Translations under genes and position numbers: made by a program
Source: Pavlovales sp. CCMP2436
Lineage: Eukaryota > Haptophyta > Pavlovophyceae > Pavlovales
Length of the DNA: 56,591 bases
Direction: 5' to 3'
Assembly (NCBI GenBank): GCA_026770615.1
Contig: MU631511.1
Span: forward strand, 106,619 to 163,209
In this document: one piece after another, positions 11,401-19,471 of the stretch
How the letters are laid out: each line of letters begins with the position of its first letter
Numbering within the stretch: position 1 is the stretch's first letter
The notes under the pieces: model-generated
The model's input: only the letters and a program-made list of their open reading frames with translations
Database searches by the model: none
What the model was told of the DNA's origin: nothing

Positions 11401-12438
11401 TCAGCATCCAATTTTAGATGGACAAGAACAACATGAGTTACCGGTCGCATATATGGTATTATTCTTTGATAGAAAGAGTGATTCATCGTATCCTGTTGTC
11501 CATGTCTCAAAGACAATTTGTCACCAATTTTCGGTTTTCGATAGTTATTGGACTGTACCAACAACGATTGATGGAAAATATATATCACCGTTATCACTAG
11601 GAATTGAGACGGCTGGTGGTAAATCGCGCTTTTGAACAATTTGATTTCCATTGTGGAAATTATGAATTTCGGGTCTTGCTCGAATCGGTGCCATTGGACA
11701 GCAAATGAACCTGAACCAAAAACAAAAAACAATAGTCAAGAACATCTTCCCAAAAACAATAGTCCCGGTCATAATCACCAAAAACAACAACACTTGATCA
11801 TATTAGGACCGATTTAATGACGACCGATTGAAGCCGTTTATGTGCGTGCGTGTGTGTGCGCGTGCGTGTGTCTGTGTGTGCGTGCGTGCGTGTGTGTGTG
11901 TGTTTATCGTAATAGGCACTACACCGATTTCAAAGGCATCTACTGCGAGGTGATTAAACTACTATCACATATTTAAAACTATCACATCCGCAACTGCGGC
12001 TGATTCATATTTAACTCAGGTGCAGATTCACGGACAAGCGACGGAGCGGGTGTCATACCCTCCCCTCCCTCCCCTCCTCCCCTCCTGGTAGCCTATCTCA
12101 TGTCTGGGGAAACCCGAGATAGGCTACTAATGCCCTCCCCCCCCGCCCCCCCTAAACAACCCCTCCCTCCTTAACACCCCCCCCCTCCACAGGCCTTCAA
12201 CCTGCTGCGCAAGTCGTCCGGCCTGATCACCAACCTCTTCACGCTGATGGCCGACGCGAACATACACGATCTGGCCAGCGAGCACGACATCGTCAAGCTG
12301 CAGGAGCGCTTCCGGCTGGACTTGACGGACGAGGAGGCGGTGCAGTACTTCCAGCAGGTCATCAACGACTCTGTCTCCGCCCTCTTCCCGCAGGTGACCG
12401 AGACCATCCACCGCTGGGCGCAGTACTGGCGCTCATAG
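3211..12438 (+). CDS. VPS34: Class III phosphatidylinositol 3-kinase (Vps34), 17 exons, complete
   Basis: The enzyme makes PI3P on endosomal and autophagic membranes, normally bound to Vps15. Exons: 3211-4035, 4234-4569, 4760-4875, 4961-5119, 5310-5399, 5836-6084, 6601-6856, 7021-7128, 7746-7818, 8265-8315, 8665-8882, 9100-9240, 9750-9822, 10198-10289, 10656-10772, 10904-10960, 12193-12438 (3207 nt, all phases agree). Order: N-terminal C2 domain (exon 1), C2/linker ([11 protein letters not shown], exon 2), PIK helical domain (exons 3-8), kinase domain (exons 9-17). The ATP-site lysine is in [14 protein letters not shown]. The catalytic loop GDRHL|DN is split by intron 14, and [18 protein letters not shown] carries the DFG. 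The C-terminus AQYWRS is the membrane-binding end. ATG 3211 is chosen because upstream codons contain no ATG. Exon 11 carries a Gly-rich insert. At 1068 residues it is longer than human VPS34 (about 890), mainly through inserts. Intron 3 probably uses a GC donor. Confidence 0.95.
4876..4960 (+). repeat. VPS34 intron 3 bracketed by an imperfect 18-bp direct repeat
   Basis: The exon 3 end (CAG|GCGCGTGGTTGCTGC, 4873-4890) and the exon 4 start (CAG|ACGGGTGCTCGCCGC, 4958-4975) are related, and the splice junctions sit at the same place in both. Frame requires a donor at 4876 (GC) or 4894 (GT). The GC choice gives the protein length expected from homologues. The GT choice adds about six residues that repeat the start of exon 4. 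Confidence 0.65.
5401..5475 (+). repeat. (TATG)n/(TA)n microsatellite in VPS34 intron 5
   Basis: TATG repeats run into a TA run directly behind the exon 5 donor. Further down the same intron, 5547-5574 repeats the exon 5 end (shared core CGCAGACCCGCT). Confidence 0.9.
6166..6312 (+). repeat. Repeated TGGTGCGCCT motifs in VPS34 intron 6
   Basis: TGGTGCGCCTCT-like words occur at about 6170, 6229 and 6301. They resemble each other and, weakly, the exon 6 donor region (GCACTG|GTGCGATC, 6079-6090). They may be decayed copies of that junction; this is one of the weaker cases. Confidence 0.35.
7380..7660 (+). repeat. TTATTTATTC low-complexity tract and a copy of the VPS34 exon 8 end
   Basis: About 240 bp of TTTGTTATTTATTC repeats fill intron 8. 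Its 3' edge (7625-7655) reads ATCGAGCGTTTGAGGCTGCG, a decayed copy of the exon 8 end (ATCGAGCGGCTCCGACTGCG, from 7092). Translated, both give IERLRLRL. Confidence 0.75.
8552..8580 (+). repeat. Decayed copy of the VPS34 exon 11 start
   Basis: CAGGATTTTGCTTCCTCGTC here matches the acceptor and first codons of exon 11 (CAGGTCTCTGCTTTCTCGTC from 8662) at about 16 of 20 positions, in register with the AG acceptor. It lies about 110 bp upstream in intron 10. Confidence 0.7.
9286..9445 (+). repeat. Two decayed copies of the VPS34 exon 12 end, each followed by GTGC
   Basis: Exon 12 ends [20 protein letters not shown] (9240). Intron 12 contains [19 protein letters not shown] (9291-9331) and, in another phase, [18 protein letters not shown] (about 9405-9445). 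The protein-level likeness and the repeated donor suggest serial tandem duplication. I found no clean in-frame acceptor for either copy, so relic exons are more likely than alternatives. Confidence 0.7.
9661..9925 (+). repeat. Copies of the VPS34 exon 13 start (upstream) and end (downstream)
   Basis: AACAGGTGCGGGCCACCGAA at 9661 copies the exon 13 acceptor and start AACAGGTGCTGGCCACCAAC at 9745. Downstream, the stretch at 9896-9925 (core CCAGCCGTCG) copies the exon 13 end at about 9806-9823. Confidence 0.7.
10116..10142 (+). repeat. Decayed copy of the VPS34 exon 14 start
   Basis: GACAGGCACACGGGCAGAGT matches GGCAGGCATACGCGCAGAGG at the exon 14 acceptor (10194) at 15 of 20 positions, with CCCT.AC continuing in both. 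It lies about 78 bp upstream in intron 13. Confidence 0.7.
10343..10640 (+). repeat. Tandem copies of the VPS34 exon 14 end and exon 15 acceptor
   Basis: At 10344-10356 CGACAGGCACTTG copies the exon 14 end. The exon 15 start, CAG|GATAATTTGATG (10653), is echoed at 10412 (CCAGGACAATC), 10487 (CCAGGATAATA), 10564 (CCTGGACAACCTCATG) and 10617 (CCAGGATAATTTGAT). The last three sit in a repeated frame of roughly 60-70 bp that includes TTATTCATTAYGATTGATCA. Several of these AGs are plausible cryptic acceptors. Confidence 0.7.
10961..11260 (+). repeat. (TG)n/(TGCG)n microsatellite in VPS34 intron 16
   Basis: About 300 bp of GTGTGCGTGCG repeats directly after the exon 16 donor. A related TG-rich tract reappears at 11839-11910, just before the second copy of exon 16. 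Open frames across it are repeat artefacts. Confidence 0.9.
11291..11635 (+). other. AT-richer 115-codon open frame inside VPS34 intron 16
   Basis: The stretch 11271-11820 is clearly less GC-rich than the surrounding exons and is not a simple repeat. It contains an open frame from 11291 to the TGA at 11633; the first ATG is at 11387. The translation has mixed, protein-like composition ([32 protein letters not shown]). I do not recognise it. The opposite strand is open over much of the same span. It could be a fragment of a mobile or viral-type gene carried in with an insertion between the two copies of exon 16, or chance. Confidence 0.3.
11916..11949 (+). repeat. Second copy of VPS34 exon 16 (3' 34 nt)
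   Basis: GCACTACACCGATTTCAAAG and onward matches the 3' part of exon 16 (10927-10960) at 32 of 34 positions, preceded by AG and followed by GTGATT. Its length is not a multiple of three, so splicing it in would break the frame; it is read as a duplicated, unused piece. It is the best preserved exon copy in the gene, 989 bp downstream of the original. Confidence 0.85.
12088..12127. repeat. Perfect 12-bp-arm hairpin in VPS34 intron 16
   Basis: GTAGCCTATCTC (12088-12099) pairs with GAGATAGGCTAC (12116-12127) around a 16-nt loop, about 65 bp upstream of the exon 17 acceptor in a C-rich tract. It could affect splicing; that is inference. Confidence 0.8.
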
Positions 12439-12886
12439 CCGCGGCAGGGCTCTCTTCGGCGCTCCGAGCGCTCCATCCGTTGCTCAGAGGGAGTTCCTTG
12501 CCTAGTTGATTATTTAGTATATTATTTTATAGAAACGCGAATAGAAATGAAATGTTGAAACCACTGAGGGAGATGAAAACGTCGCAATTCGATATATTAT
12601 TGATTTTTTAAACTGCATGCCCTAGATCACGTCAATATTAGCGGCTTGGCGCCGCCAAGAATCAAACTGCGAGTCGTTCCGCGCAGATAATCTTAAGATA
12701 TAAAATGCAAAAAATCTCTTAGTTAGTCTTAGAGCTGGCCGCACGAATCGACCCAACACGTACAAAATCTGGCCAATAAGACAATTCACTTTTAAATTGA
12801 ACAGCTTGACGATCATGCGGGCTTGAACCAGGGTGGCTTGGCAGGAGCCTTGCGCTCAGCTTTAGGGTGCTGGCGTGAATGAAATT
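12439..12886. other. 3' flank of VPS34, no gene seen
   Basis: AT-rich sequence after the VPS34 stop, presumably its 3' UTR. A GC-rich to AT-rich shift occurs around 12500. No open frame or repeat that I can support. Confidence 0.5.
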
Positions 12887-13152
12887 ATAATTTATTCCGC
12901 TCGAGACCCGTCATCGTCGGTTCATAACGACGTCACTCTCGCGAGTGAATCCGCCGTGCCCGCAGGTACCTCCAGCTGCGCTTGTGCGCTGAAGGCCCAT
13001 CACTGACAAAAAAATGTATATCGTTGAGTTGCCGTTGGTGCCAGAGTCCTCGCCAAAGTTGCCGTCACCGCGTCAGACCATTTCTTTTCCCTTCGTCGTC
13101 ACCACTGCTGTTCTCGTCACTCGATCTCGAGTGTTTGCCGGGTTCGCCTTTT
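12887..13152 (-). repeat. Dispersed repeat, copy 1
   Basis: It matches 25563-25830 over about 260 bp with small indels (shared words include TTCATAACGACGTCACT and AGTTGCCGTCACCGCGTCAG). On the minus strand both copies encode the same acidic C-terminus ending in SRSSDE.SSGDD.G...GLTR-stop, so the repeat looks like the 3' end of a gene or transposon ORF. This copy is stopped shortly upstream. Confidence 0.8.
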
Positions 13153-13370
13153 CTATTTACTACTGAGCCCGGAGCTAGCTCCCTAGCTCCGGCCGAACTA
13201 CCGCCGTAGTGGGCTATTGCACACGCCCATACTTATATATATCGCCGCGCGCGGCGTCGAGGGCGCTCCGGGGACGGACGGCGGGCGTGCGCGGGGCGGG
13301 GGCGCGGCGCGGCGGCATCGTTTCGCGCCCTTTTTTTTTAACGAGCCTTAAAAAAACCGTTCAAACTTAC

Positions 13371-13626
13371 TAATGCCTTCGGGGGGGGCGTTGTTGCGCA
13401 CCCGCCTGGCGGGAGGCTCGGTGGCGGCAGGCGGCGGGCCGGCGCTCTCGGTGTCGACGCCTGAAAGAAGGTCAATTTGCTCGGCGCTCGCCCACTTCCA
13501 GCAAAGGTTGGCGTGGTCGAGGGTGCCCGACGCGGCGAGCGCGCCTTCACAGAGGCTGCAGAGCAGCAGGCTGAGGACTCCCGCCAAGCCCGCCATTTTG
13601 ACCACTTTTAGAAAGTGAGATTTCAT
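13371..13626 (-). CDS. Possible first exon of a small secreted protein (hypothetical)
   Basis: From ATG at 13626 (or 13596) the minus strand reads a signal-peptide-like N-terminus (MAGLAGVLSLLLCSLC EGALAAS) and then a short, unrecognised region. At 13371 the sequence GCATTA|GTAAGT is an ideal splice donor; without splicing the frame ends about 20 nt later. No matching downstream exon could be identified. The frame may be a real first exon or chance in GC-rich DNA. Confidence 0.3.
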
Positions 13627-13812
13627 TTATTTAATTATTTTGACAACCGTGAACCGTACCCCTATTCGCAGCCAAAAAAGTACTTCAGCGGCAATTTAGC
13701 GTTTGACGCTGGTGGATTTGGGGCTACGCATTCGGATAACATAGGTGACCCTGTGGACCTGTGGGAAATGATCTTGACCACGACCAACGCAGAAACGTTT
13801 GGCCACTCGTAG
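13615..13812 (+). other. Short unrecognised open frame
   Basis: An open frame of about 65 codons ending TAG 13812, with protein-like content (YFSGNLAFDAGGFGATHSD, DPVDLWEMILTTTNAETFG). The upstream end is AT-rich. It could be the last exon of a gene or part of a mobile element; nothing around it decides. Confidence 0.25.
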
Positions 13813-14435
13813 CACAGCCACAAGCAAGGTACGGGCAGCTGCCATATATTTATTATGTTATGATGCCCCTTCTACCGCCGGGAGCGCAGTCGCTGCGCCC
13901 AGGAGGTTCCAGGTGTCAGCGTCTGAGCGTTACATTGAGCTTTAGCGTCACCTTGCGGTGGTACCAAAGCGCCGACAGAGCTCCGAGCAGGCGATTTCGT
14001 TCGGGTTTTCTTAAAAATGGGTTTTGCATAGATATACAGAAAGTGGCGGACCATGATTTTATGTGGTCTTCAGGAAGGGTGGATTAAATGAATTTTGTTC
14101 TCGCTCAGGGGCTTGCGTTCGGAAGGTCCGGTCGTATGGACTTGCCTTCGACGACCTGACAACCTCACGGAAAGGGAAGAGCGGGCGAGCCAGGCGGGCA
14201 TTCGGCAAGGAGCGAGGAGCTGCCGCGCAGCGAGGTGAGACCACTCACGCTCTCACGCTCCCACGCAGGCACAGTATACGTTGCGCATCTCTCTTGTGTT
14301 TCAGTCTTTCAGTAAACGTCTCCGCGCCTGTAGAGTCCCATTAGAAAAAAAACAAAAAAAAAAACGGGCAGGCCGTTGCGCCCAGCTGGACTGGGGCCCA
14401 GTGTTTAACAAATGATTCCGAATTGACCATCTTAT

Positions 14436-15096
14436 TTATGTATAGTGGCTCTGGCTTCGGTCATCCCCCCCCAGCCCGCAAGTGGGGGACGACCATCCAT
14501 AGTATTGCGAGCCTCCGTGCTCAAAGCCAGAGCTCGCTCTAGGCTCGCTGGATTCGTCTCGGCGAGCTCTATTTTGCACCATTTTCAGAAATTTGTGAAT
14601 TCGCGTGCGTGGGGTAGTAAGTAAGTAACTGACAAGGTGTTCTTTTTTGAAAAGGTAATCCGCCATGCTGAAATCGTTCACCAGCCCCCCTAAAACTTTT
14701 TTAATGTGAGTTTTCCGTATATAAAATGAATTGTTTGCATGTAATTTTTTAAAAGGTAAGTTACTCATTGGTGGCGACGCTTTTTGAAAAGTTAGATACG
14801 AATCTACTGCAGATGTATATATTTCGGCTTCCTCATCATCCACCACTTCTACCAGCTCCCCACTTCGGCGTAGCGCGTAGGAGCCTGCGTCGGAGCGCTA
14901 AGATCAGCCTGACTTGAACTTGAAACGTACCGCCAGCCCCTACATTAATATATTTAAAAATCAACTGGCCAGATTTCGTGACTGGCTTCGGGAAATCGCC
15001 ATGAATGGTCGTGTACTGGGGGTGATGACCTGAGCCATATCCAAGCGTCTTACTCGGGGCCGTCTTGTCAGCCTTTACTACCACTGCCCAAAACAA
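14436..15096 (-). other. Two overlapping unrecognised minus-strand open frames
   Basis: The frame 14436-14870 (about 140 codons, includes VDDEEAEIYTSAVDSYLTF and HIKKVLGGLVNDFSMADYLF) and the frame 14836-15096 (includes GYGSGHHPQYTTIHGDFPKP) both look protein-like, with lower GC than the host genes. A copy of a short interspersed element (14862-14954) covers their overlap, so they may be one ORF interrupted by that insertion. No family recognised; a decayed transposon protein is possible. Confidence 0.3.
14862..14954 (-). mobile_element. Short interspersed element, second copy of the insertion at 35923
   Basis: The reverse complement matches 35933-36030 closely over about 90 bp (shared GTACGTTTCAAGTTCAAGTC and AGGCTGATCTTAGCGCTCCG). 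The match stops where the other copy has its ends, so this is the same element type. The flanks here are too decayed to show a TSD. Confidence 0.75.
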
Positions 15097-15360
15097 AGCG
15101 TGCGCGCCATGCTCGCCGCCCTGCCCGCGGCAGGCTTTTGTTTGGCTTAATGATTTTGATCACTCACATGTAGTCGGTGCTATCGTGCTCGCCGGTGTGA
15201 GTGGTTTTTGCCTACGGCCGACTCAGGGAAAGCCAGGAGACTGAGCTCAGAAGGTGCAAGCACTTTCGCCAGATGATATTGGCCTCTACATCCGCTCGGT
15301 TGCCGATGAATCTCCAACGAGCCCGCACACACTGGGCGCAGCAATATTGGTTAAGCTGCA

Positions 15361-15876
15361 ATCCTGGAAACCCGACTCTGAAGGGTCCAGCCGCTACCAG
15401 AGGATTTGAATTATTGAGTCACCCCGCCGCCTGGGACTAGACCAGGGCTTGGAGATTACCTCCCCCGGCGGTTAGGCGAGCTGCGCATTAGCGCACGTCA
15501 TTTTAAATTTATGCCAATAATTCTGCCCCCAAATTTATCCCAAAATTTATCCTGGAAACCCGACTCAGAAGGGTCCAGCCGCTACCAGGAAGTGATTCCT
15601 AGTCTAATGGTTTAGGACCCCAACCCTTTGGGTCGAGGTCCCGAATTCAAATCCAATTATTGGTCCTTTACTCCTTTGGCCCCTTTAGGTGGGCATCCTT
15701 TGGTTAAGTCGGTTTGGCCCCGCACCTCCCTTCCCGGCGTTTGGTTGAGCGCCGGGAAGGCGATTGAGACTTCGGACTGAAAAGATCGTTGTCTCTAGGC
15801 GAGCTGTCATAGGACACGTCATTCTAAAATTATACCAATAATCATGGAAACCCGACTCTGAAGGGTTCAGCCGCTA
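15361..15876 (+). mobile_element. Tandem SINE-like units, one with a tRNA-like head
   Basis: Three copies of a GGAAACCCGACTCTGAAGGG block (15363, 15552, 15845) bound two units. Unit 1 (about 15411-15590) starts ATTATTGAGTCACCCCGCC. Unit 2 (about 15594-15876) starts with a tRNA-like head: an A-box-like TAGTCTAATGG and a B-box-like GAATTCAAATCC. Both share a tail with GCGAGCTG...CACGTCATT...CCAATAAT. This fits RNA polymerase III derived SINEs arranged head to tail. No intact tRNA gene. Confidence 0.6.
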
Positions 15877-15939
15877 CACTAATGACGAAGACCCAACAGA
15901 TCCCTGTGGCAACAGCACCGCTCGTATGTGCTCAATGGC

Positions 15940-16090
15940 ATACCAGGCAAAGGAAGGCGTTGGATACACAACAACATGTTTTATAGCATAGCAATCATCC
16001 TACGGATCGACATAGCAATAGCCACTCACAAGTAAGTGGGAATAGACGTGACCTCAACCTTATTTATTCATATGGCAGGCCCAGACCCCA
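15940..16090 (+). mobile_element. Fragment of a non-LTR element 5' region
   Basis: The stretch around 15955-16035 (ACAACAACATGTTTTATAGC...) is about 80% identical to 38305-38375 upstream of the large element copy C, and both translate similarly (NNMxxSIAxIL..DIA.AT). It therefore belongs to the same family's upstream coding region, cut off here before the TIR element at 16116. Confidence 0.5.
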
Positions 16091-16115
16091 ACCTACCTCA
16101 CCCAGCCCATCCACG

Positions 16116-16281
16116 ACAGGGGATCGCGGGCAATAAGAACGGCGCTTTTTGAGGCTGAGGCTGAGTTTCTTCGCTATTTACATACAAACAATACTTAAAT
16201 TTCCTTAAATTACATACAAACAGTGCAAATAAAGGCTCAGTATCTTAACACGACGGTTTCTTATTGCCCGCGATCCCTTGT
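16116..16281. mobile_element. Small TIR element (MITE), copy 1
   Basis: 24-bp terminal inverted repeats (ACAGGGGATCGCGGGCAATA + 4 bp) at 16116-16139 and 16258-16281 differ at one position. The 166-bp element has an AT-rich interior and no ORF. It is in inverted orientation to the copy at 37981-38149. No clear TSD is visible. Confidence 0.85.
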
Positions 16282-16289
16282 ACCAAATC

Positions 16290-17511
16290 AACTTAAAAGC
16301 GTCCAATGGGCGCCACCAGCAGCACCAAGACCAGGGCACGCAGGCTCCGACAACATTCACTAATCACACTGATGAACACACCCAGACAAACAGACCTCGG
16401 ACCTACAGCATCGCCCAAAACGAAGCACCAGCGGCCATACCACATATGCAGTATGAGCCCATACCTCTAACGGACAGCATCGCCCAAATCGAGGCACCAG
16501 CGGCTATACCATTTCTGCGGTCTGAGCTTATACCCCCAGCGGACAGCATCGCTCAGTATGAGTCCATATCCCCAACGGCCATACCACCTATACAGCAAGA
16601 GCCCATACCCCCAACGGACACCAGTGCACTGACCACCCCTGCCAAACGAAGATGCCTGATGCGCAACCAACCTACGAATAATGAGGATTCATTAACAGGT
16701 GTAAACCCGACCATACCCTCCATGCAGCCGAAGCCCACCCTCAGGCCAAGCCGAGGCCAGCAACGCTTACGCGCATCAAACGTGGAAAAACGCAACCAGA
16801 GACCGTCTCGAACCAAAACCTCATTGCTACGAGGAGCAGCCAGTCCCACCGAACCCAAAACAGGACCAGCCAGTCCCGTCATAAACCACGAATCCGCAGC
16901 AGGCCCGTCACGCATGCACGCACTGATTTATGACAAGTCCGTCATAGTCATGCAGCACCCACGCAAACTGCGCTCAGCAAGCAAACGGGTCCTTGAAACC
17001 GGCCAGTCACTCACGCTGTCACACCACTCGGGCGACAAAAAACCTAAAACCAAACATGAGCCAGCAAGCTCAAAGTCTTCAAAACGCAAACATGAGCCAG
17101 CAAGCCCGCCACACCCCGCAACCCAAAGCCATGCGCCCGAGGCCCATCCCCGTCAAGGGGTGGGATAGAACGGGCCAAAAAATAAGCCACGCATATTTGT
17201 GGTTTTGCCCCCGGTCAAAAATCTTAACATATGCGAGCCAGGCTAGCGAGGAAGTAATGTTTGGGATGCGCAAAGGTGGGCCGCACTCGCAGACGGTGCT
17301 GCATTTTTAGACGGAGCGAGGGAGAGCAGTGGAGGTCGGTCAGCGTGCCAGTCGAGAGTCGTCAGTCGTCGATCGTCGTGTGGCTGAACTGATCAGCGGT
17401 GGGGACGGTATCCGTGTGCTCGGGGTGGATCCCTGGATCTGAGTGTTTTTTTACAACACTTAAATCCAGCGAGATCCTCCCAGGGACGGACGTTTAACTA
17501 GAAACTTACAC
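16290..17511 (+). mobile_element. Non-LTR retrotransposon family, copy A (3' end, 5' truncated)
   Basis: It contains only the C-terminal tail of the ORF (stop TAG at 17166-17168) and the 3' UTR. The tail has imperfect repeats of about 22 residues (SIAQ.EAPAAIP..YEPIP) and basic Lys/Ser/Pro repeats (KHEPASSKSSKRKHEPASPP). The 3' UTR ends in the family hairpin and ACTAGAAACTTACAC (about 17511). Reverse transcriptase is absent. Close to copy B (34037-37884) in this region. Confidence 0.85.
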
Positions 17512-17626
17512 ACCCATTCGCGTGATACACAGCAGCATCGGCACACACTACAGAGGAACCAAACCACTTATCCCAGGCCAACAACCGCAACCACCTCAGA
17601 TGAGGAGATAGTTTTTTTAAGTAAGT

Positions 17627-17752
17627 GGAGGATTATTGAGTCACCCCGCCTCCTGGGACTAGACCAGGGGTTTGGAGATTACCGCCCCCGGCGGTTAGGC
17701 GAGCTGCGCATTGGCGCACGTCATTTAAATTTTATACCAATAATTGTATCCC
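17627..17752 (+). mobile_element. SINE-like unit, same family as 15411
   Basis: It starts GGATTATTGAGTCACCCCGC and ends in GCGCACGTCATT...CCAATAATT, matching unit 1 at 15411-15520 closely. A diverged head of the same type occurs at 38736-38850. Confidence 0.7.
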
Positions 17753-17754
17753 AA

Positions 17755-18453
17755 AAAATGTCAGCTGACAATATTTGAAAAACGTCAATTGACATCCACA
17801 ACTACCCAGAACAAAAAATAGTCACAACAACCTGCTGGCTTAATCACGTTTTAAGGCTTAATCACGTTTTTAAAAAATCGCCCAAGGAAAATCCGCTAAC
17901 CCGCCTTCACGCTCGCCGCCTCTCACCCGCCTTCTTCATCTTCGTCGTCGCCCCGTCATCGCGCTCGCTCGAGCGCTGTCGTGCTCGCCTTTCTCGCCGA
18001 TGTGCTGAAGCCTGCCGCCCTTCATCTTCGTCCGGCACGCGGCTCGAACTTGTCCTTCGTCGTGCTCGTCGCCCTTCAACTTCGTCGAGCTCGCCCGTCG
18101 GTGCTCAAGCTCACCCCGCCTACCTTCGCGAGCGGCTCGTCCACGCGCGGCTCGTCCTCAAGCCGCTCATCTTCAAGCGGCTCAAGCTGGTTTGACACGT
18201 CGCATGCTGCTTCAGCTTGTGCTCGCCTTCCCGTCGTCAACGCGCCTGCAGATGTCTACCCGCATCGAGCGCGTGGCTGTCGTGCGAGCACGTGCGGTGT
18301 CGAATGCCAGTTGCGCAAGTCAACCCGCAACCCGCCGATGCCGGCCGTCTCGCCCATGGCCCCCGACCGTGCGCGAGCCTCCCGTCAGCATCAAGACCCT
18401 CGACCTCGTGGGACGCGGGGGCGCACACTCACGGAGGGCAGACGGGGTGCATG
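17755..18453 (+). repeat. Composite repeat unit 1 (A1-B1 and start of C1)
   Basis: A part: short direct repeats of a GTCAACTGACAATATTT type. B part: a GC-rich segment 17905-18305 that recurs almost exactly at 20318-20735. C part: a unit running on to the LTR element insertion at 18454. Frames in B (rich in Ser, Ala, Arg) look like low-complexity translations; no protein recognised. Confidence 0.8.
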
Positions 18454-18688
18454 TGTTGGTAGCTGCCAGACAAGGGCGCCTAGCGCTTCTACCGGATTCT
18501 CAGCATGGGTCCGACTGACAGCGGACCGAGGGATTTACCAGAATTTGTCTTTTGAATCCTCAGTTACGTCCCGTTTCTTTGTGTCAGTTGTGCAACGATG
18601 TGATAGTCTTTGCCCCCTGACGGGAGCGGCCCGCGCGCCAGGCAACGGCGAGAATGAAACCGCACAGCGTGTGGAAATTATACCAACA
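18454..18688 (+). repeat. 5' LTR of the small LTR element
   Basis: 235 bp, about 92% identical to the 3' LTR by eye (differences such as GAGAATGA/GCGGGTGA). The LTR divergence implies an insertion that is not recent. Confidence 0.9.
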
Positions 18689-19102
18689 TGATGTCAACCT
18701 CCTCCACGACGAACGTGGAGCTGGTCTCCTGCAAGACGCTGAGCACCTTCGGCTGCCACGAGATGAACCCGAGACCCAAGTACAACGAGATCAACGTGAT
18801 CGAGAAGAACTCCTCGCGGCCTGGCAACAGCGCGAGATGAAAGAGACCGAGACCGACGAGTAACAAGAACTCCAGCTAGTACATGATGAGACCAACGTGC
18901 CGACGAGCCCCGCGCTGACCCGCTGAGTTCCGCACCGACGTCGCCGAGCTTCGCGCCGAGCACGCCACGCCAGCCATTCCGCATCGAGAGCGAAGGATCT
19001 ATCTGCCGTCGCCTATCCCACGCCAAGCCGCCGAGTCCCTGCCGAGCCAGCGCGCCCCCGCCGAGTCGCCGAGCCAAGCGCTCACCCTACAAGCCTGAGA
19101 CA

Positions 19103-19312
19103 CCGACGCACAGCAGAGTCCGCAGAGCAACGTTATGCTCACGAAGATGGCTGCCGTCGCCAACGTGACGCGCAGCGCCGTCAGCCGCCGCGCCGCCAAG
19201 TTCAAGACAACCGACGCACAGCAGAGTCCGCAGAGCAACGTTATGATCACGGAGATGGCTATCGTCGCCAACGTGCCGCGCAGCGCCGTCAGCCGCCGCG
19301 CCGCCAAGTTCA
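19103..19312 (+). repeat. Internal ~105-bp tandem duplication in the LTR element
   Basis: Two units, each containing GCACAGCAGAGTCCGCAGAG and encoding M.AxVANVxRSAVSRRAAKFK in the 19135 frame. The conserved reading with synonymous-like differences could be a short basic helix-turn-helix-like peptide, or simply a recent duplication. Confidence 0.7.
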
Positions 19313-19471
19313 AGATCAAGACCGAGACGAGGCGACCAAGACATTTGCGGCGCAATCCCGCCCCTCCCTCGTCCGCCGCGCAGTCCGCTGCGGATGTCTG
19401 GACACAATCTGATCGCCCTCGTGTTTTCTTGGATCACCCAGTGAGCAACGAGATATGAGTTCGTGTGGGGG

